A stretch of 64,000 nt of DNA from Candidatus Accumulibacter regalis. GTDB lineage: Bacteria > Pseudomonadota > Gammaproteobacteria > Burkholderiales > Rhodocyclaceae. The position numbers were made by a program, and so were the translations under genes. Of this stretch, positions 37,925 to 52,725 are shown piece after piece; the first letter of the stretch is position 1; the number at the start of each line of letters is the position of its first letter. The DNA lies in contig JEMY01000006.1 of assembly GCA_000585075.1 (NCBI GenBank), positions 24,027 through 88,026 on the forward strand, written 5' to 3'. The notes beneath the pieces are model-generated. The model did not search any database and was not told where the DNA came from. It worked only from the letters and a program-made list of their open reading frames with translations.

Positions 37925-38551
37925 ATGATGAAAAAACGGCTGCTCCTGCTTGCTCTTGCCGCAGGGCTTTCGCTACCGTCCGCGGCGGTCGATCTTGCCG
38001 CAGAACAGGTGCCCCCCGAGCGCGAAACAGGCGTCATCAATAGCCGCTACCTGCTGATGGACGCCAACGGGCGCGCGGTCAGCAACCAGGACTTCCGCGG
38101 CCGCTTTCAGTTGCTCACCTTCGGCTACACCTACTGCCCGGACGTCTGTCCGACGACGCTCGCCGAGATGGCGATGGTCATCAACCGGCTCGGCAAGGAC
38201 GCCGAGGCGCTGCAAGCGCTGTTCATCACGGTGGACCCGGAGCGTGACACTGTGGACACCCTGCGCAGCTACGTTGCCTTTTTCGACCCGCGCATCATCG
38301 CTTTGACCGGTTCGCCAGCGCTGGTCCGGAAAGCTGCCGACAACTTCAAGGTGCGCTACGAAAAAGTTCGCGAACCGGATGCTCCACCTGACCAGTACGC
38401 GGTCGACCACAGCGCAGGAATGATTCTTCTCGGTCCCGACGGTCGCTTTATCCGGAAATTTGCCTATGCTATGCCGGCAGCACAGATCGCCGAGCACGTT
38501 CTAGACATGATGGCCAGCAACGGACTGCGCCGGGCGCCCGCTTCAAAGTAG
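37925..38551 (+). CDS. SCO1/SenC-family copper chaperone
   Basis: Envelope thioredoxin-fold protein of the SCO family, which delivers copper to the CuA site of cytochrome oxidase or guards thiols. 208 residues with an N-terminal signal (RLLLLALAAGLSLPSAAV), the copper-binding CPDVCP motif in TFGYTYCPDVCPTTL, and the third ligand His in YAVDHSAGMILL. Between two exported small proteins of unknown function, probably one operon. No cytochrome oxidase genes are in the window. The signal is cleavable-looking rather than a clear lipobox. Confidence 0.92.
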   Translation: MMKKRLLLLALAAGLSLPSAAVDLAAEQVPPERETGVINSRYLLMDANGRAVSNQDFRGRFQLLTFGYTYCPDVCPTTLAEMAMVINRLGKDAEALQALFITVDPERDTVDTLRSYVAFFDPRIIALTGSPALVRKAADNFKVRYEKVREPDAPPDQYAVDHSAGMILLGPDGRFIRKFAYAMPAAQIAEHVLDMMASNGLRRAPASK

Positions 38552-38576
38552 TCTCTTGCCATCGGAGAACCATGCC

Positions 38577-39053
38577 ATGAAATCATCCGCTATTGTCGCT
38601 TTTCTTGTCCTCGCATCGGCAGCCGCCGGAAGTGCCGCCGAGACCCTGTCGTGCCCGGACCTGGCCACTGCCGTCCAGGTCGGCACCTGCCCCAGCGAGG
38701 CAGAGCTCAAGTACACCTTCAACGGCTACTGCAGCGACAATCGACGCATGTACGAGCAAGACACCAGCGTGTGCACCGACTATCAGGCCTATCGAAAACT
38801 GAAGAATGTCGCCCAATGGGAATCGGCCGACGGCGCCTTTTCCGCCTACGTCTCGTGCGACCTGGCAGCGGAAACGATCAAGGCGATGCCGGTATCACGC
38901 ATAGCGGCGGGCAAGCAGGGCAAGATAAGCCTGCTGACCTGCAGCTACGGCGACGGTATCAGCTTCAGCTATCGTTCGCGGCGACAATGCACCGTCGCCG
39001 GCAAAGGCGACTGTGCTGGCCATCCAGCCGCCTGCCGCGCGAGTTGCGACTGA
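38577..39053 (+). CDS. Exported cysteine-rich protein of unknown function
   Basis: 158 residues from ATG 38577 (GGAG at 38562-38565). The signal peptide SSAIVAFLVLASAAAGSAAE is followed by a mature part with at least nine Cys (SCPDLA, GTCPSEA, GYCSDN, SVCTDY, VSCDLA, LLTCSYG, RQCTVA, GDCAGH, AACRASCD), so it is probably disulfide-rich in the periplasm. It follows the SCO gene by 25 nt. No family is recognised. The pairing with a thiol/copper chaperone suggests envelope redox or metal work; this is inference. Confidence 0.75.
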   Translation: MKSSAIVAFLVLASAAAGSAAETLSCPDLATAVQVGTCPSEAELKYTFNGYCSDNRRMYEQDTSVCTDYQAYRKLKNVAQWESADGAFSAYVSCDLAAETIKAMPVSRIAAGKQGKISLLTCSYGDGISFSYRSRRQCTVAGKGDCAGHPAACRASCD

Positions 39054-39090
39054 CCACGCTGGGCATAAGCATAGCGTGAGCGACAAAATG

Positions 39091-39123
39091 ACCGCGGCGC
39101 GTACCTGGGGTACGCGCCGCGGT
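39091..39123 (+). terminator. Strong hairpin between convergent genes
   Basis: 15-bp perfect stem ACCGCGGCGCGTACC (39091-39105) / GGTACGCGCCGCGGT (39109-39123) with a 3-nt loop, between the cysteine-rich gene (plus) and the small exported peptide gene (minus). No T run follows on the plus strand; it can serve both directions. Confidence 0.75.
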
Positions 39124-39143
39124 GGTTAAAGGGTCCCGACCGG

Positions 39144-39275
39144 TCAGCTCTTGGGCTTTGACGGAGTGCTCATTTCAGCCCGGCCATCCTTGGCTTTATC
39201 AGCCGAACAGGCAACAGCCGTTGCACTTGACAGCGTCAACGCCAAGGCCATCAGGCCGGCGGTAAGCTTCTTCAT
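39144..39275 (-). CDS. 43-residue exported peptide
   Basis: Very short gene: MKKLTAGLMALALTLSSATA, then VACSADKAKDGRAEMSTPSKPKS and TGA. A textbook Sec signal peptide leaves a mature hydrophilic peptide of about 20 residues with a single Cys near its N-terminus; the ATAVAC context is close to, but not a good, lipobox. A strong AAGGAG sits 6 nt before the ATG at 39273-39275, and a strong hairpin follows the stop. The same frame is open further upstream but over the DUF47 gene's antisense. Function unknown. Confidence 0.65.
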   Translation of the reverse strand: MKKLTAGLMALALTLSSATAVACSADKAKDGRAEMSTPSKPKS

Positions 39276-39363
39276 ACGCATCTCCTTGTGACTGTGCCGA
39301 CGTTGGCAGCTCCAATGTAGGCCTAAGGTCTGGCCAATACAACCCCGATCGCAACAGCGGTTT

Positions 39364-40017
39364 TTAGCACAGCTTGACGACGATGTCATCGAGGGCGTTG
39401 GCGGCATCGGCCACCCGATCCCCGGCATTGGACATGTGGCGATAGGTCTCACGCCGCTTGAACATATTGAGGTAATCGTCGCCCTGGAAGAGCTCGACAA
39501 TCGCTCGCCGATACGCTTTCTCGACCGTGCGTTCAGCCTTTCGGGCGGCAGCGGCGTCGACGCCGGCAGCAGCCGGGTCGCTCGCCAGGCGGGCAAAGCC
39601 GCGCGCCAGCGCGTCGGCACCCTCCCTGAGGTGTAGCGCCATTTCGAGGCTGTACTTGTCGGGCTGCAGGCCGAGAACATCCATCTCGACGACAGTCGAC
39701 TTGCAGTAGTTGACAATGTCATCAAGAGTCATGATCGCGCGGTGGATGTCTTCGCGGTCGATCGGCGTCGAAAACGCCTCTGCCAGAACGCCCAGGTTGC
39801 TGGCCTTCATGCGATCAGCCTGGTGCTCGTCGGCACGGACTTTCTGGCTCACCACCACGTCGCCGGTCTCCATGAACTCGACCAGCAGACGCGTGGTCTC
39901 GGCCGCGTTGGCGCTCTGTTCGGCAAGCATGCCGAAAAAGTCGGCGACCGTCGGGAAGACGCGCTCGTACAGACGGCGGAAAATTGGCTTGTTGGCGTGG
40001 GTCTCGTTTTCTTCCAT
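39364..40017 (-). CDS. DUF47 (PhoU-like) phosphate transport regulator, Pit accessory protein
   Basis: 217 residues, all-helical PhoU-like fold: RRLYERVFPTVADFFGMLAEQSANAAETTRLLVEFMETG, DEHQADRMKASNLGVLAEAFSTPIDREDI with the E/DxxxD metal motifs, and NAGDRVADAANALDDIVVKLC. DUF47 genes sit next to pit-type transporters and are thought to modulate them. Here it starts 25 nt after the pit stop on the same strand. Together they form a low-affinity phosphate uptake module. Confidence 0.92.
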   Translation of the reverse strand: MEENETHANKPIFRRLYERVFPTVADFFGMLAEQSANAAETTRLLVEFMETGDVVVSQKVRADEHQADRMKASNLGVLAEAFSTPIDREDIHRAIMTLDDIVNYCKSTVVEMDVLGLQPDKYSLEMALHLREGADALARGFARLASDPAAAGVDAAAARKAERTVEKAYRRAIVELFQGDDYLNMFKRRETYRHMSNAGDRVADAANALDDIVVKLC

Positions 40018-40042
40018 GGTTCATCTCCTCAAGTGTCAGGTG

Positions 40043-41089
40043 TCAGGTGGTCTGGCCAAGCATGATTCTGGTAATGGCATAAATAACGATTGACGTGAGC
40101 GCCGAAGCCGGGATGGTAATCACCCAGGTCTTGGCGATGTCCTTCGCCTTTTTCCAGCGTACGGCACGTGGACGCTCGGAGTAGCCGATGCCCATGATCG
40201 AAGTGGCAACCACGTGCGTCGTGGATACCGGCGCGCCGATCATCGACGCGGAAAAAATCAGCAGCGCCGAAGTGAGTTGCGAGTCAAAAGCGTGCAAGGG
40301 GCGAACCCGATAGATGGCAAAGCCGAGGGTACGCACGATGCGCCAGCCGCCGGACATGATGCCTAGGGTAATCGCCGCAGCGCAAGACAGCACCACCCAG
40401 AACGGCACTTCGAACGTGGGGATGAAGCCGCCGAGCAACAGCACCAGGGTGAGCATGCCCATGCTTTTCTGTGCGTCGTTGGCGCCGTGCGAAAAGGCCA
40501 GCCCGGCGGCGGTAACGAACTGCATCTTGCGCAGGGTCGCGTTGGCCGTCGGTTTGGCGCCCGCCAGCAGCCGGCGCCCGAGGCGGTGAATCCCGAAACC
40601 GACCCAGAACCCGAGCAGGGGCGAAACGAACAGCGCCAGGAGAACCTTCATCACCCCGGTCAGCTTGCCCTGAGTCATCAGTTCCTGAAAGCCCCAGATC
40701 ACATGGTCGGAACCCACCGCCGCAACCACGGCGCCGGCCAGCCCACCTACCAGGGCATGCGACGACGAAGACGGAATGCCGAGCCACCAGGTCGCCAGGT
40801 TCCAGACGATGGCGCCAAGCAGGCCGCAGAACATGATCAGCACCGCAAGCTGTGGCTGCACATCCCCCAGATCGACGAACTTGCCGATGGTGTTGGCGAC
40901 CGCGGTGCCGCCGAGCAGTGGGCCCATGAATTCGAAAAACCCGACGATGCAAACGGCCTGAATCGGGGTCATCGCCCGCGACGCGATCACAGTGGCCACG
41001 ATATTTGCGGCATCATGAAAGCCGTTGGTGTAGTCGAAGATCAACACGACCACCACTGTGGCTACAGCCATCCAGAACAAAGTATCCAT
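40043..41089 (-). CDS. pit: Low-affinity inorganic phosphate transporter, PiT family
   Basis: Proton- or sodium-coupled phosphate (metal-phosphate) transporter in the inner membrane. 348 residues, about ten membrane helices, with the duplicated PiT signatures: the N-terminal IFDYTNGFHDAANIVATVIASRAMTP and the later FSHGANDAQKSMGMLTL, plus PSSSSHALVGGLAGA and PVSTTHVVATSIMG. ATG 41087-41089 is preceded by GAAGGG; a GTG two codons upstream is a less likely start. It is in an operon with a DUF47 gene. Pit transporters are the phosphate entry and exit route in polyphosphate-accumulating relatives. Confidence 0.95.
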   Translation of the reverse strand: MDTLFWMAVATVVVVLIFDYTNGFHDAANIVATVIASRAMTPIQAVCIVGFFEFMGPLLGGTAVANTIGKFVDLGDVQPQLAVLIMFCGLLGAIVWNLATWWLGIPSSSSHALVGGLAGAVVAAVGSDHVIWGFQELMTQGKLTGVMKVLLALFVSPLLGFWVGFGIHRLGRRLLAGAKPTANATLRKMQFVTAAGLAFSHGANDAQKSMGMLTLVLLLGGFIPTFEVPFWVVLSCAAAITLGIMSGGWRIVRTLGFAIYRVRPLHAFDSQLTSALLIFSASMIGAPVSTTHVVATSIMGIGYSERPRAVRWKKAKDIAKTWVITIPASALTSIVIYAITRIMLGQTT

Positions 41090-41222
41090 ACGCACCCTTC
41101 TTGTAAAAAAGGCCTCTGCGGACCTCTACTTGTAAAAAGTGGGCGGATTATGCACGAAAATTTTGTTTAGCACACTTTACGATGGCATTTTCAGCAAAAA
41201 ATGTTCACCCCGAGGACAAATC

Positions 41223-42077
41223 ATGCGCCTGGACAATCAACGCGAAAGTCAGAACGTCGAGGACCGCCGCGGCGGAACCATGCTGCGCGGCAGCGTCGGC
41301 ATCGGCACCCTGGTCATTGCGCTCGCCGCAAGCTACTTCCTGGGCATCGACCCTGCCCTAATTATGGATTCCGGGTCGGGCACCAGCACGCCCTCGCCGG
41401 CCGGGCGGCCGGCGAGGGCGCCAGCAACCAAGGACGAGATGACGAGCTTTGTCAGCAGAGTGCTGGGCAGCACCGAAATCGTCTGGCACGACATCTTCCA
41501 GCAGGCAGGGCGGCGCTACCAGGAACCGAAACTGGTCCTGTTCACCGGCGCAACACCCACCGCATGCGGCACCGGCCGTTCGGCGCTGGGTCCCTTCTAC
41601 TGCCCCGCGGATCAGAAGGTCTACATCGACCTGGCATTCTACCGCGACCTCCAGGAACGCTTTCGTGCCCCTGGCGAGTTCGCCCAGGCTTACGTCATCG
41701 CCCACGAAGTGGCTCACCACGTGCAGAACCTGCTCGGCATCTCGGCCAAGATACACGCCGCACAGCAAGGCGGCGGCCGACAAGCGGCGGCCAATGAACT
41801 GTCGGTGCGACTCGAACTGCAGGCCGACTGCTTTGCCGGCGTATGGGGTCATCGCGCCGACACCATGCAGCAGATCGTCGAACCCGGCGAAATGGAGCAG
41901 GCGCTGGCTGCAGCCGCGGCGATCGGCGACGATCGCCTGCAACGACAAACGCAGGGCCAGGTCGTGCCGGAATCGTTCACCCACGGCACGTCCAGGCAAC
42001 GCGTACGCTGGTTCAAGCGCGGCATGGACAGCGGCGACGTCCGACAATGCGACACTTTTTCGCCGGAGTCGCTGTGA
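41223..42077 (+). CDS. Membrane-anchored neutral zinc metallopeptidase, YpfJ type
   Basis: 284 residues from MRLDNQRESQNVEDRRG, the standard YpfJ N-terminus. One membrane anchor (GSVGIGTLVIALAASYFLGI) is followed by a linker and a peptidase domain with HEVAHHVQN (zinc-binding HExxH), SVRLELQADCFAGVWGH (third ligand Glu/Asp block), and PTACGTGRSALGPFYCPADQKVYIDL. Family function is poorly known. The stop overlaps the ATG of the next peptidase (TGATG), so the two exported peptidases are co-translated. Confidence 0.9.
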   Translation: MRLDNQRESQNVEDRRGGTMLRGSVGIGTLVIALAASYFLGIDPALIMDSGSGTSTPSPAGRPARAPATKDEMTSFVSRVLGSTEIVWHDIFQQAGRRYQEPKLVLFTGATPTACGTGRSALGPFYCPADQKVYIDLAFYRDLQERFRAPGEFAQAYVIAHEVAHHVQNLLGISAKIHAAQQGGGRQAAANELSVRLELQADCFAGVWGHRADTMQQIVEPGEMEQALAAAAAIGDDRLQRQTQGQVVPESFTHGTSRQRVRWFKRGMDSGDVRQCDTFSPESL

Positions 42078-42949
42078 TGGCCGAGCGCATGGCCAGGATC
42101 GTCGCCAGAGCTGCGCTCCCGAGCACGGCTCTGCTGATGGCCCTGTTGCCAGCACCATCAGCGCACGCCGCCCTGCCCACGGCAGCCAGTGTCCCGGGCG
42201 GCGTGGCGTTGATCGTCCTTGGCCCGATTGCGGCCAACAGCCCCCGGCCGCTGGCCTGGCTGGGCGAACAGCAGATACTGGTGGCCGCCGAGGACGCGCA
42301 GTGGGTCGCAGTGGTCGGCCTCGACCTGGCGACCGCGGCGGGGACGTACGAGTTGCTCGTCGACATGGCCGGCGAATGGCAGTTGCAACCCTTTACCGTC
42401 GCCGACAAGGACTATCCCGCGCAGCGGATCACGATGAAGGACAGCAGCAAGGTGCAGCTGTCGGCCAGCGACCTGACGCGTGCCGAGGGGGAACTGGCCA
42501 CCATCCAGCAACTGAAGCGCCACTGGCGGGAGGCGGCGGACACCGACCTGGCTTTCGTCCTGCCGGCGCAAGGACGCCACAGCGGGCGTTTTGGCTTGCG
42601 CCGATTTTTCAACGGCGAACCCCGTTCACCGCATGCCGGATTCGATATTGCCGTCGCGCGCGGGGCTACGGTCAAGGCGAGTGCGCATGGCCAGGTGCTC
42701 GCCGTCGATGACTATTTCTTCAACGGCAAGACGGTGTTTGTCGATCACGGCAACGGCCTGATCAGCATGTACTGCCATCTCGACAGCGCCGCAGTGCACC
42801 CCGGCGACGCCGTAGCCAAGGGGCAGCGCATCGGCGCTGCCGGAATGACCGGTCGGGCCACCGGTCCCCACCTGCACTGGAGCGTGATCCTCAACGGCGC
42901 GATGGTGAATCCGGAACTGTTCGTGACCAGGCCCGGCGAAGCACGCTGA
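42077..42949 (+). CDS. Exported M23-family peptidase (LytM/peptidoglycan endopeptidase)
   Basis: 290 residues. Signal peptide (IVARAALPSTALLMALLPAPSAHAA), an N-terminal beta-rich domain (VPGGVALIVLGPIAANSPRPLAWL...), then the M23 LytM domain with HAGFDIAVARGATVKASAHGQVL (zinc ligands H and D) and TGRATGPHLHWSVILNG (HxH). All three zinc ligands appear intact, so it is probably an active cell-wall endopeptidase. It overlaps the YpfJ-type gene by 1 nt. It ends 115 nt before convergent fur. Confidence 0.93.
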   Translation: MAERMARIVARAALPSTALLMALLPAPSAHAALPTAASVPGGVALIVLGPIAANSPRPLAWLGEQQILVAAEDAQWVAVVGLDLATAAGTYELLVDMAGEWQLQPFTVADKDYPAQRITMKDSSKVQLSASDLTRAEGELATIQQLKRHWREAADTDLAFVLPAQGRHSGRFGLRRFFNGEPRSPHAGFDIAVARGATVKASAHGQVLAVDDYFFNGKTVFVDHGNGLISMYCHLDSAAVHPGDAVAKGQRIGAAGMTGRATGPHLHWSVILNGAMVNPELFVTRPGEAR

Positions 42950-43064
42950 CGCCTTGGACCGTCAACAAGGTTTGCGCGGTACGTGGTCGGTAACGGTCAG
43001 CGCTGGCCAGCGCATGAGCGCTCGACCTACGGGTTCGACGATAGACGGTCGACGCCGCCGCGCC

Positions 43065-43538
43065 TCAGTCAGGGGGTGTCAACTTGTCGCGCTCGCCAGG
43101 ATTGCTGCTCGAACTGGCGCGATGCGGGCATTGCGCCTTGCTGCATTCCGCGTAGAGGTAGAGCGCGTGTTCGCGAATCAGGAAGCCGCGCTCCTTGGCG
43201 ATTTTCGTTTGTCGGCGCTCGATCTCGGCATCGTAGAATTCCTCGACGCGTCCACAGTCGATGCACACCAGATGATCGTGATGTTGCCCGGCACTGAGTT
43301 CGAAAACCGCTTTGCCCGATTCGAAATAGTGACGTTCGAGCAAGCCCGCCTGTTCGAACTGGGTGAGAACGCGGTAAACGGTCGCCAGGCCAACGTCAAG
43401 GTTCTCGGCGAGCAGCAGCCGATAGACATCCTCTGCCGTCAGGTGGCGGACCTCGGTCCTCTCGAACAGGGCGAGAATCTTGAGGCGCGGAAGCGTGGCT
43501 TTCAGCCCGATACTCTTCAGATTGTCGGAGTTACTCAT
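43065..43538 (-). CDS. fur: Ferric uptake regulator Fur
   Basis: Iron-responsive repressor. 157 residues: winged helix ([55 protein letters not shown]), the metal-binding [20 protein letters not shown], and a C-terminal AECSKAQCP tail that can add a CxxxxC zinc site. Start ATG at 43536-43538. Divergent from bamE with 185 nt between; a TATGAT box on the minus strand (43585-43590) may be its -10. Fur next to bamE/omlA is a common proteobacterial arrangement. I see no clear Fur box in the gap. Confidence 0.96.
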   Translation of the reverse strand: MSNSDNLKSIGLKATLPRLKILALFERTEVRHLTAEDVYRLLLAENLDVGLATVYRVLTQFEQAGLLERHYFESGKAVFELSAGQHHDHLVCIDCGRVEEFYDAEIERRQTKIAKERGFLIREHALYLYAECSKAQCPHRASSSSNPGERDKLTPPD

Positions 43539-43723
43539 CGTTTACCTTGGTCAGCTGCGGACGGAGTGGGCCTTTTTTTCGGTTATCATATACCGTCGAC
43601 TGCCCTCGTGATCAGCCGCGGCGCCTATTCCATCGGTTTGACGGTCGATCCGGGTACCGGTGGTGGCTACCCGCAGGCCAACACTCACTCTTCCTTGATC
43701 ACTTACCACGATCCGACCCAAAC

Positions 43724-44206
43724 ATGATCTTCCCGCGATTTGCCACTACCGTCCTTGTTCTTTGCGCGCTATCGGCTTGCTCCGAGGTCCCGCGGATCAT
43801 TTCCGAGTATCGGATCGACGTACAGCAGGGAAACGTGCTGACGCAGGAGATGGTTTCACAGTTGCGCCCCGGACAGACCAAGGATCAGGTACGCTTCATT
43901 CTGGGCACGCCGGTCCTGGTCGACATGTTTCATGCCAATCGCTGGGATTATTTCTATTGGCTGAAGAAAGGCAATAGCACCAAGGCCGAGACGCGGCGTT
44001 TTGCCGTTTTCTTTGACGATGACGGCAAGCTGGCGCGAGTCGCTGGCGATGTCGCGCCAGCGGAGCCAGGGGACGGTGCCGCGAGGCCCGAAAACCGGAT
44101 TCGGGAGATCGACCTCGGCTCGCTCCCGACCGACGGAAGTGTAGCCGTGCCGCCGCCGGACGAACCGGGCTTTTTTGGGAAAATGTTGAACAGCGTGGGA
44201 CTGTGA
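43724..44206 (+). CDS. bamE: Outer-membrane assembly lipoprotein BamE
   Basis: Lipoprotein of the BAM complex that inserts beta-barrel proteins. 160 residues: signal with lipobox LSAC ([12 protein letters not shown]), then the BamE/SmpA core [35 protein letters not shown]...[15 protein letters not shown], and an extended C-terminal tail (Asp/Pro-rich) longer than in E. coli. ATG 43724. dapB follows directly (1 nt gap), with fur divergent upstream; fur/bamE(omlA)/dapB is a known betaproteobacterial order. Confidence 0.95.
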   Translation: MIFPRFATTVLVLCALSACSEVPRIISEYRIDVQQGNVLTQEMVSQLRPGQTKDQVRFILGTPVLVDMFHANRWDYFYWLKKGNSTKAETRRFAVFFDDDGKLARVAGDVAPAEPGDGAARPENRIREIDLGSLPTDGSVAVPPPDEPGFFGKMLNSVGL

Positions 44207-44207
44207 C

Positions 44208-45014
44208 ATGAACGCATTGAGAATCGCTATCGCAGGCGCTGGCGGACGCATGGGGCGAATGCTGGTTGAAGCCACGCTCAAGGACGCGCACGCGACGCTG
44301 GCTGCGGCAATCGACCAACCCGGCGCAGCAGTGCTTGGCAAGGATGCGGGCGAAATGGTCGGCGCACCTTGCGGGGTAGCGATCAGCAGCGACAGCGACG
44401 CCGGAATTGCCCAGGCCAGCTGCCTGATCGACTTCACCAGACCCGAGGGCACGCTTCAGCACCTCGAAAGCTGTCGCCGACATGGTACGGCAATTGTCAT
44501 TGGCACCACCGGATTTGATGCCGTCGGCAAAAAGGCGATTGCCGCCGCCGCGCAGGATATCCCGGTGGTCTTTGCGCCGAACATGAGCGTCGGCGTCAAC
44601 GTCGTTTTCAAGCTGCTCGACGTGGCCGCCCGAATCCTGAACGAGGGTTATGACGTAGAGGTCGTCGAGGCGCACCACCGCCAGAAGGTCGACGCGCCGT
44701 CAGGAACCGCACTGCGCATGGGCGAGGTCGTCGCCCATGCGCTTGGTCGCGATCTGGGAGATTGCGCGATCTACGGTCGCCAGGGAGTCACCGGCGAGCG
44801 ACTGCCGTCGACCATCGGCTTTGCCACTGTCCGGGGTGGCGATATCGTCGGCGATCACGATGTACTCTTCTGCGGTCTCGGCGAACGCGTGGAGATCGGC
44901 CATAGGGCAAGCAGCCGTATGCCATATGCGCTGGGCAGCCTGCGTGCGGCCCATTTTCTGTCGCGTGTGAAGCACGGCCTGTTCGACATGCAGGATGTCC
45001 TCGGCCTGCGCTGA
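44208..45014 (+). CDS. dapB: 4-hydroxy-tetrahydrodipicolinate reductase
   Basis: NAD(P)H-dependent reductase in lysine/diaminopimelate synthesis. 268 residues: nucleotide-binding [24 protein letters not shown], the signature [18 protein letters not shown] (catalytic His and Lys), and the C-terminal [20 protein letters not shown]. Starts 1 nt after the bamE stop and ends 33 nt before a hybrid kinase gene in the same frame. Normal length and intact motifs. Confidence 0.97.
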   Translation: MNALRIAIAGAGGRMGRMLVEATLKDAHATLAAAIDQPGAAVLGKDAGEMVGAPCGVAISSDSDAGIAQASCLIDFTRPEGTLQHLESCRRHGTAIVIGTTGFDAVGKKAIAAAAQDIPVVFAPNMSVGVNVVFKLLDVAARILNEGYDVEVVEAHHRQKVDAPSGTALRMGEVVAHALGRDLGDCAIYGRQGVTGERLPSTIGFATVRGGDIVGDHDVLFCGLGERVEIGHRASSRMPYALGSLRAAHFLSRVKHGLFDMQDVLGLR

Positions 45015-45047
45015 AGCCTCCCCAACCTTCCGCCGACGGCCCCGACT

Positions 45048-47606
<2,559 letters not shown>

Positions 47607-47683
47607 GACACTGTCGATGCCCTCCGGGTGAGCCCACGCTCCCTTCGATGCACCTTGCGACACACCCCAACGCACGGCGCAGA

Positions 47684-47713
47684 TTGCCCAACAACGGTGC
47701 GCTCCCGTATAAT
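47684..47713 (+). promoter_or_regulatory. Promoter of carAB
   Basis: TTGCCC (47684-47689), an 18-nt spacer and a perfect TATAAT (47708-47713). The predicted start near 47720 gives a leader of about 100 nt before carA. Confidence 0.65.
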
Positions 47714-47734
47714 GCCTCGGCTTGCAAGGATCCG

Positions 47735-47765
47735 AGCGGGAGGGCCGTGCGCCCGTCCCGCTTTT
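47735..47765 (+). promoter_or_regulatory. Terminator-like hairpin in the carA leader (possible attenuator)
   Basis: AGCGGGA (47735-47741) pairs with TCCCGCT (47756-47762), with inner GGG/CCC pairing possible, followed by TTTT. It lies about 15 nt after the predicted transcription start and 60 nt before the carA GTG. It could end transcripts from the kinase gene or act as an attenuator of carAB. Confidence 0.5.
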
Positions 47766-47823
47766 GCATGTCTTCAGCCCGGACCGGCGACGCATTCACC
47801 AGCAGCATCAACAGGAGTCTTTC

Positions 47824-48964
47824 GTGCCCTTGTTACCCACTCTTCCGCCGGCGATTCTCGCACTGGCCGATGGGACGATTTTCCGCGGCCATGCCATCGG
47901 CGCCGGCGGCAGCACCAGCGGCGAGGTCGTATTCAACACCGCGATGTCCGGCTATCAGGAGATTCTTACCGATCCCTCGTACTGCCGCCAGATCGTTACT
48001 CTCACCTACCCGCACATCGGTAACGTCGGCTGCAACGCCGAAGACTTCGAGTCGCGTGGCAACTACGCGGCCGGCCTGGTCATCCGCGACCTGCCGATTC
48101 GCGCCGAGAGCTGGCGCCTGCAGGAAACCCTGCCCGACTACCTGCAGAAACACGGTATCGTCGCCATCGCCGGCATCGACACTCGCCAGCTCACCCGCAT
48201 TCTGCGCGAAGGCGGTGCCCAGGCTGGCTGCATCATGGCCGTCGACGTTGATGAGCAGGAGGCAATCGCCGCAGCAAGGAACTTCCCCGGTCTCGCCGGC
48301 ATGGACCTGGCCAAGGTGGTGAGCACTGCTGCGCCCTACGAATGGGCAGCCGGCGAATGGACGCTGGACGGCTATCGCTCGGTCGCCAAGGGACGATTTC
48401 ATGTCCTGGCCTACGATTTCGGCGTCAAGCACAACATTCTGCGCATGCTTGCCGATCGCGGCTGCCAGGTCACGGTCGTGCCGGCGCAAACACCGGCTGC
48501 CGAAGTCCTCAGGCGACAGCCCAACGGCGTATTTCTGTCCAACGGCCCAGGCGACCCGGAACCCTGCGCCTACGCCATCGAGGCGATCCGTGAAATCCTT
48601 GCCGCCGGGGTGCCGACTTTCGGTATTTGCCTTGGCCACCAACTGCTGGCGCTGGCGTCGGGCGCCAGAACCACGAAAATGAAGTTCGGTCATCATGGCG
48701 CCAACCACCCGGTCAAGGACCTGCGTACGGGGCAGGTGTTGATCACCAGCCAGAACCACGGTTTCGCGGTGGACGCCGAAACGCTGCCACCGACACTGCT
48801 GCCGACGCACGTATCGCTCTTCGACGGCTCGCTGCAGGGCGTCGCACGCAGCGACGTCGCCGCCTTTTCCTTTCAGGGCCATCCGGAAGCCAGCCCGGGG
48901 CCACACGACATCGCCCATCTGTTCGACCGCTTTGTCCAGATGATGCAAGACAAGAAGGGGCAAA

Positions 48965-48981
<17 letters not shown>
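47824..48981 (+). CDS. carA: Carbamoyl-phosphate synthase small (glutaminase) subunit
   Basis: Hydrolyses glutamine to supply ammonia to CarB for arginine and pyrimidine synthesis. 385 residues. The N-terminal CarA domain ([28 protein letters not shown]) precedes a class I glutamine amidotransferase domain with catalytic Cys in [16 protein letters not shown] and His/Glu in [14 protein letters not shown] at 47824 is preceded by AGGAG (47814-47818). It overlaps carB by 17 nt. Confidence 0.97.
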
Positions 48982-52171
<3,190 letters not shown>

Positions 52172-52180
52172 TTAATCCAT

Positions 52181-52222
52181 CGAAGCGTCGCGACCACCCG
52201 CCTGGCGGGTGTCGGTGCTTCG
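52181..52222 (+). other. Nested hairpin between carB and greA
   Basis: Inner stem CACCCGC/GCGGGTG (52195-52201, 52205-52211) enclosed by an outer CGAAGC/GCTTCG pair (52181-52186, 52217-52222). No T run follows, so it may be an RNA-stability or partial-termination element. The greA ATG begins 19 nt later. Confidence 0.5.
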
Positions 52223-52240
52223 CCGTTGGCAGCGAGAGAA

Positions 52241-52717
52241 ATGACCAAGACACCTCTGACCGTAAATGGCGCTGAAAAACTGGCCGCCGAACTGCGTCAC
52301 CTGAAGACCGTCGAGCGGCCGCGAACCATCGCCGCGATCGCCGAAGCACGCTCGCACGGCGATCTCTCGGAGAACGCCGAGTACGATGCGGCCAAGGAAC
52401 GGCAAGGCTTTGTCGAAGGGCGCATCCAGGAAGTCGAGAGCAAACTGGCCAATGCCCAGATCATCGACCCGAAACTGCTCGACGCCGACGGGCGTTGCGT
52501 CTTCGGAGCAACGCTCGATCTTGACGACCAGGAAACCGGCGCCCGCGTCAGCTACCAGATCGTTGGCGAAGACGAAGCCGATATCAAGGCTGGCAAGATT
52601 TCGATCAACTCGCCGATCGCACGGGCGCTGATCGGCAAGTTTGCTGGCGACATTGCCGAAGTGCAGGCCCCTGGTGGTGTGCGCGAATACGAAATCATCG
52701 CCGTGCGCTACGAATAG
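52241..52717 (+). CDS. greA: Transcription elongation factor GreA
   Basis: Rescues backtracked RNA polymerase by stimulating transcript cleavage through its secondary channel. 158 residues: the N-terminal coiled-coil with the acidic tip [27 protein letters not shown] (Asp and Glu of the catalytic loop) and the C-terminal FKBP-like domain ([29 protein letters not shown]). ATG 52241 ([10 protein letters not shown]). The usual order carAB-greA-DUF4149 is followed here. Confidence 0.97.
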   Translation: MTKTPLTVNGAEKLAAELRHLKTVERPRTIAAIAEARSHGDLSENAEYDAAKERQGFVEGRIQEVESKLANAQIIDPKLLDADGRCVFGATLDLDDQETGARVSYQIVGEDEADIKAGKISINSPIARALIGKFAGDIAEVQAPGGVREYEIIAVRYE

Positions 52718-52725
52718 TCCTGACC

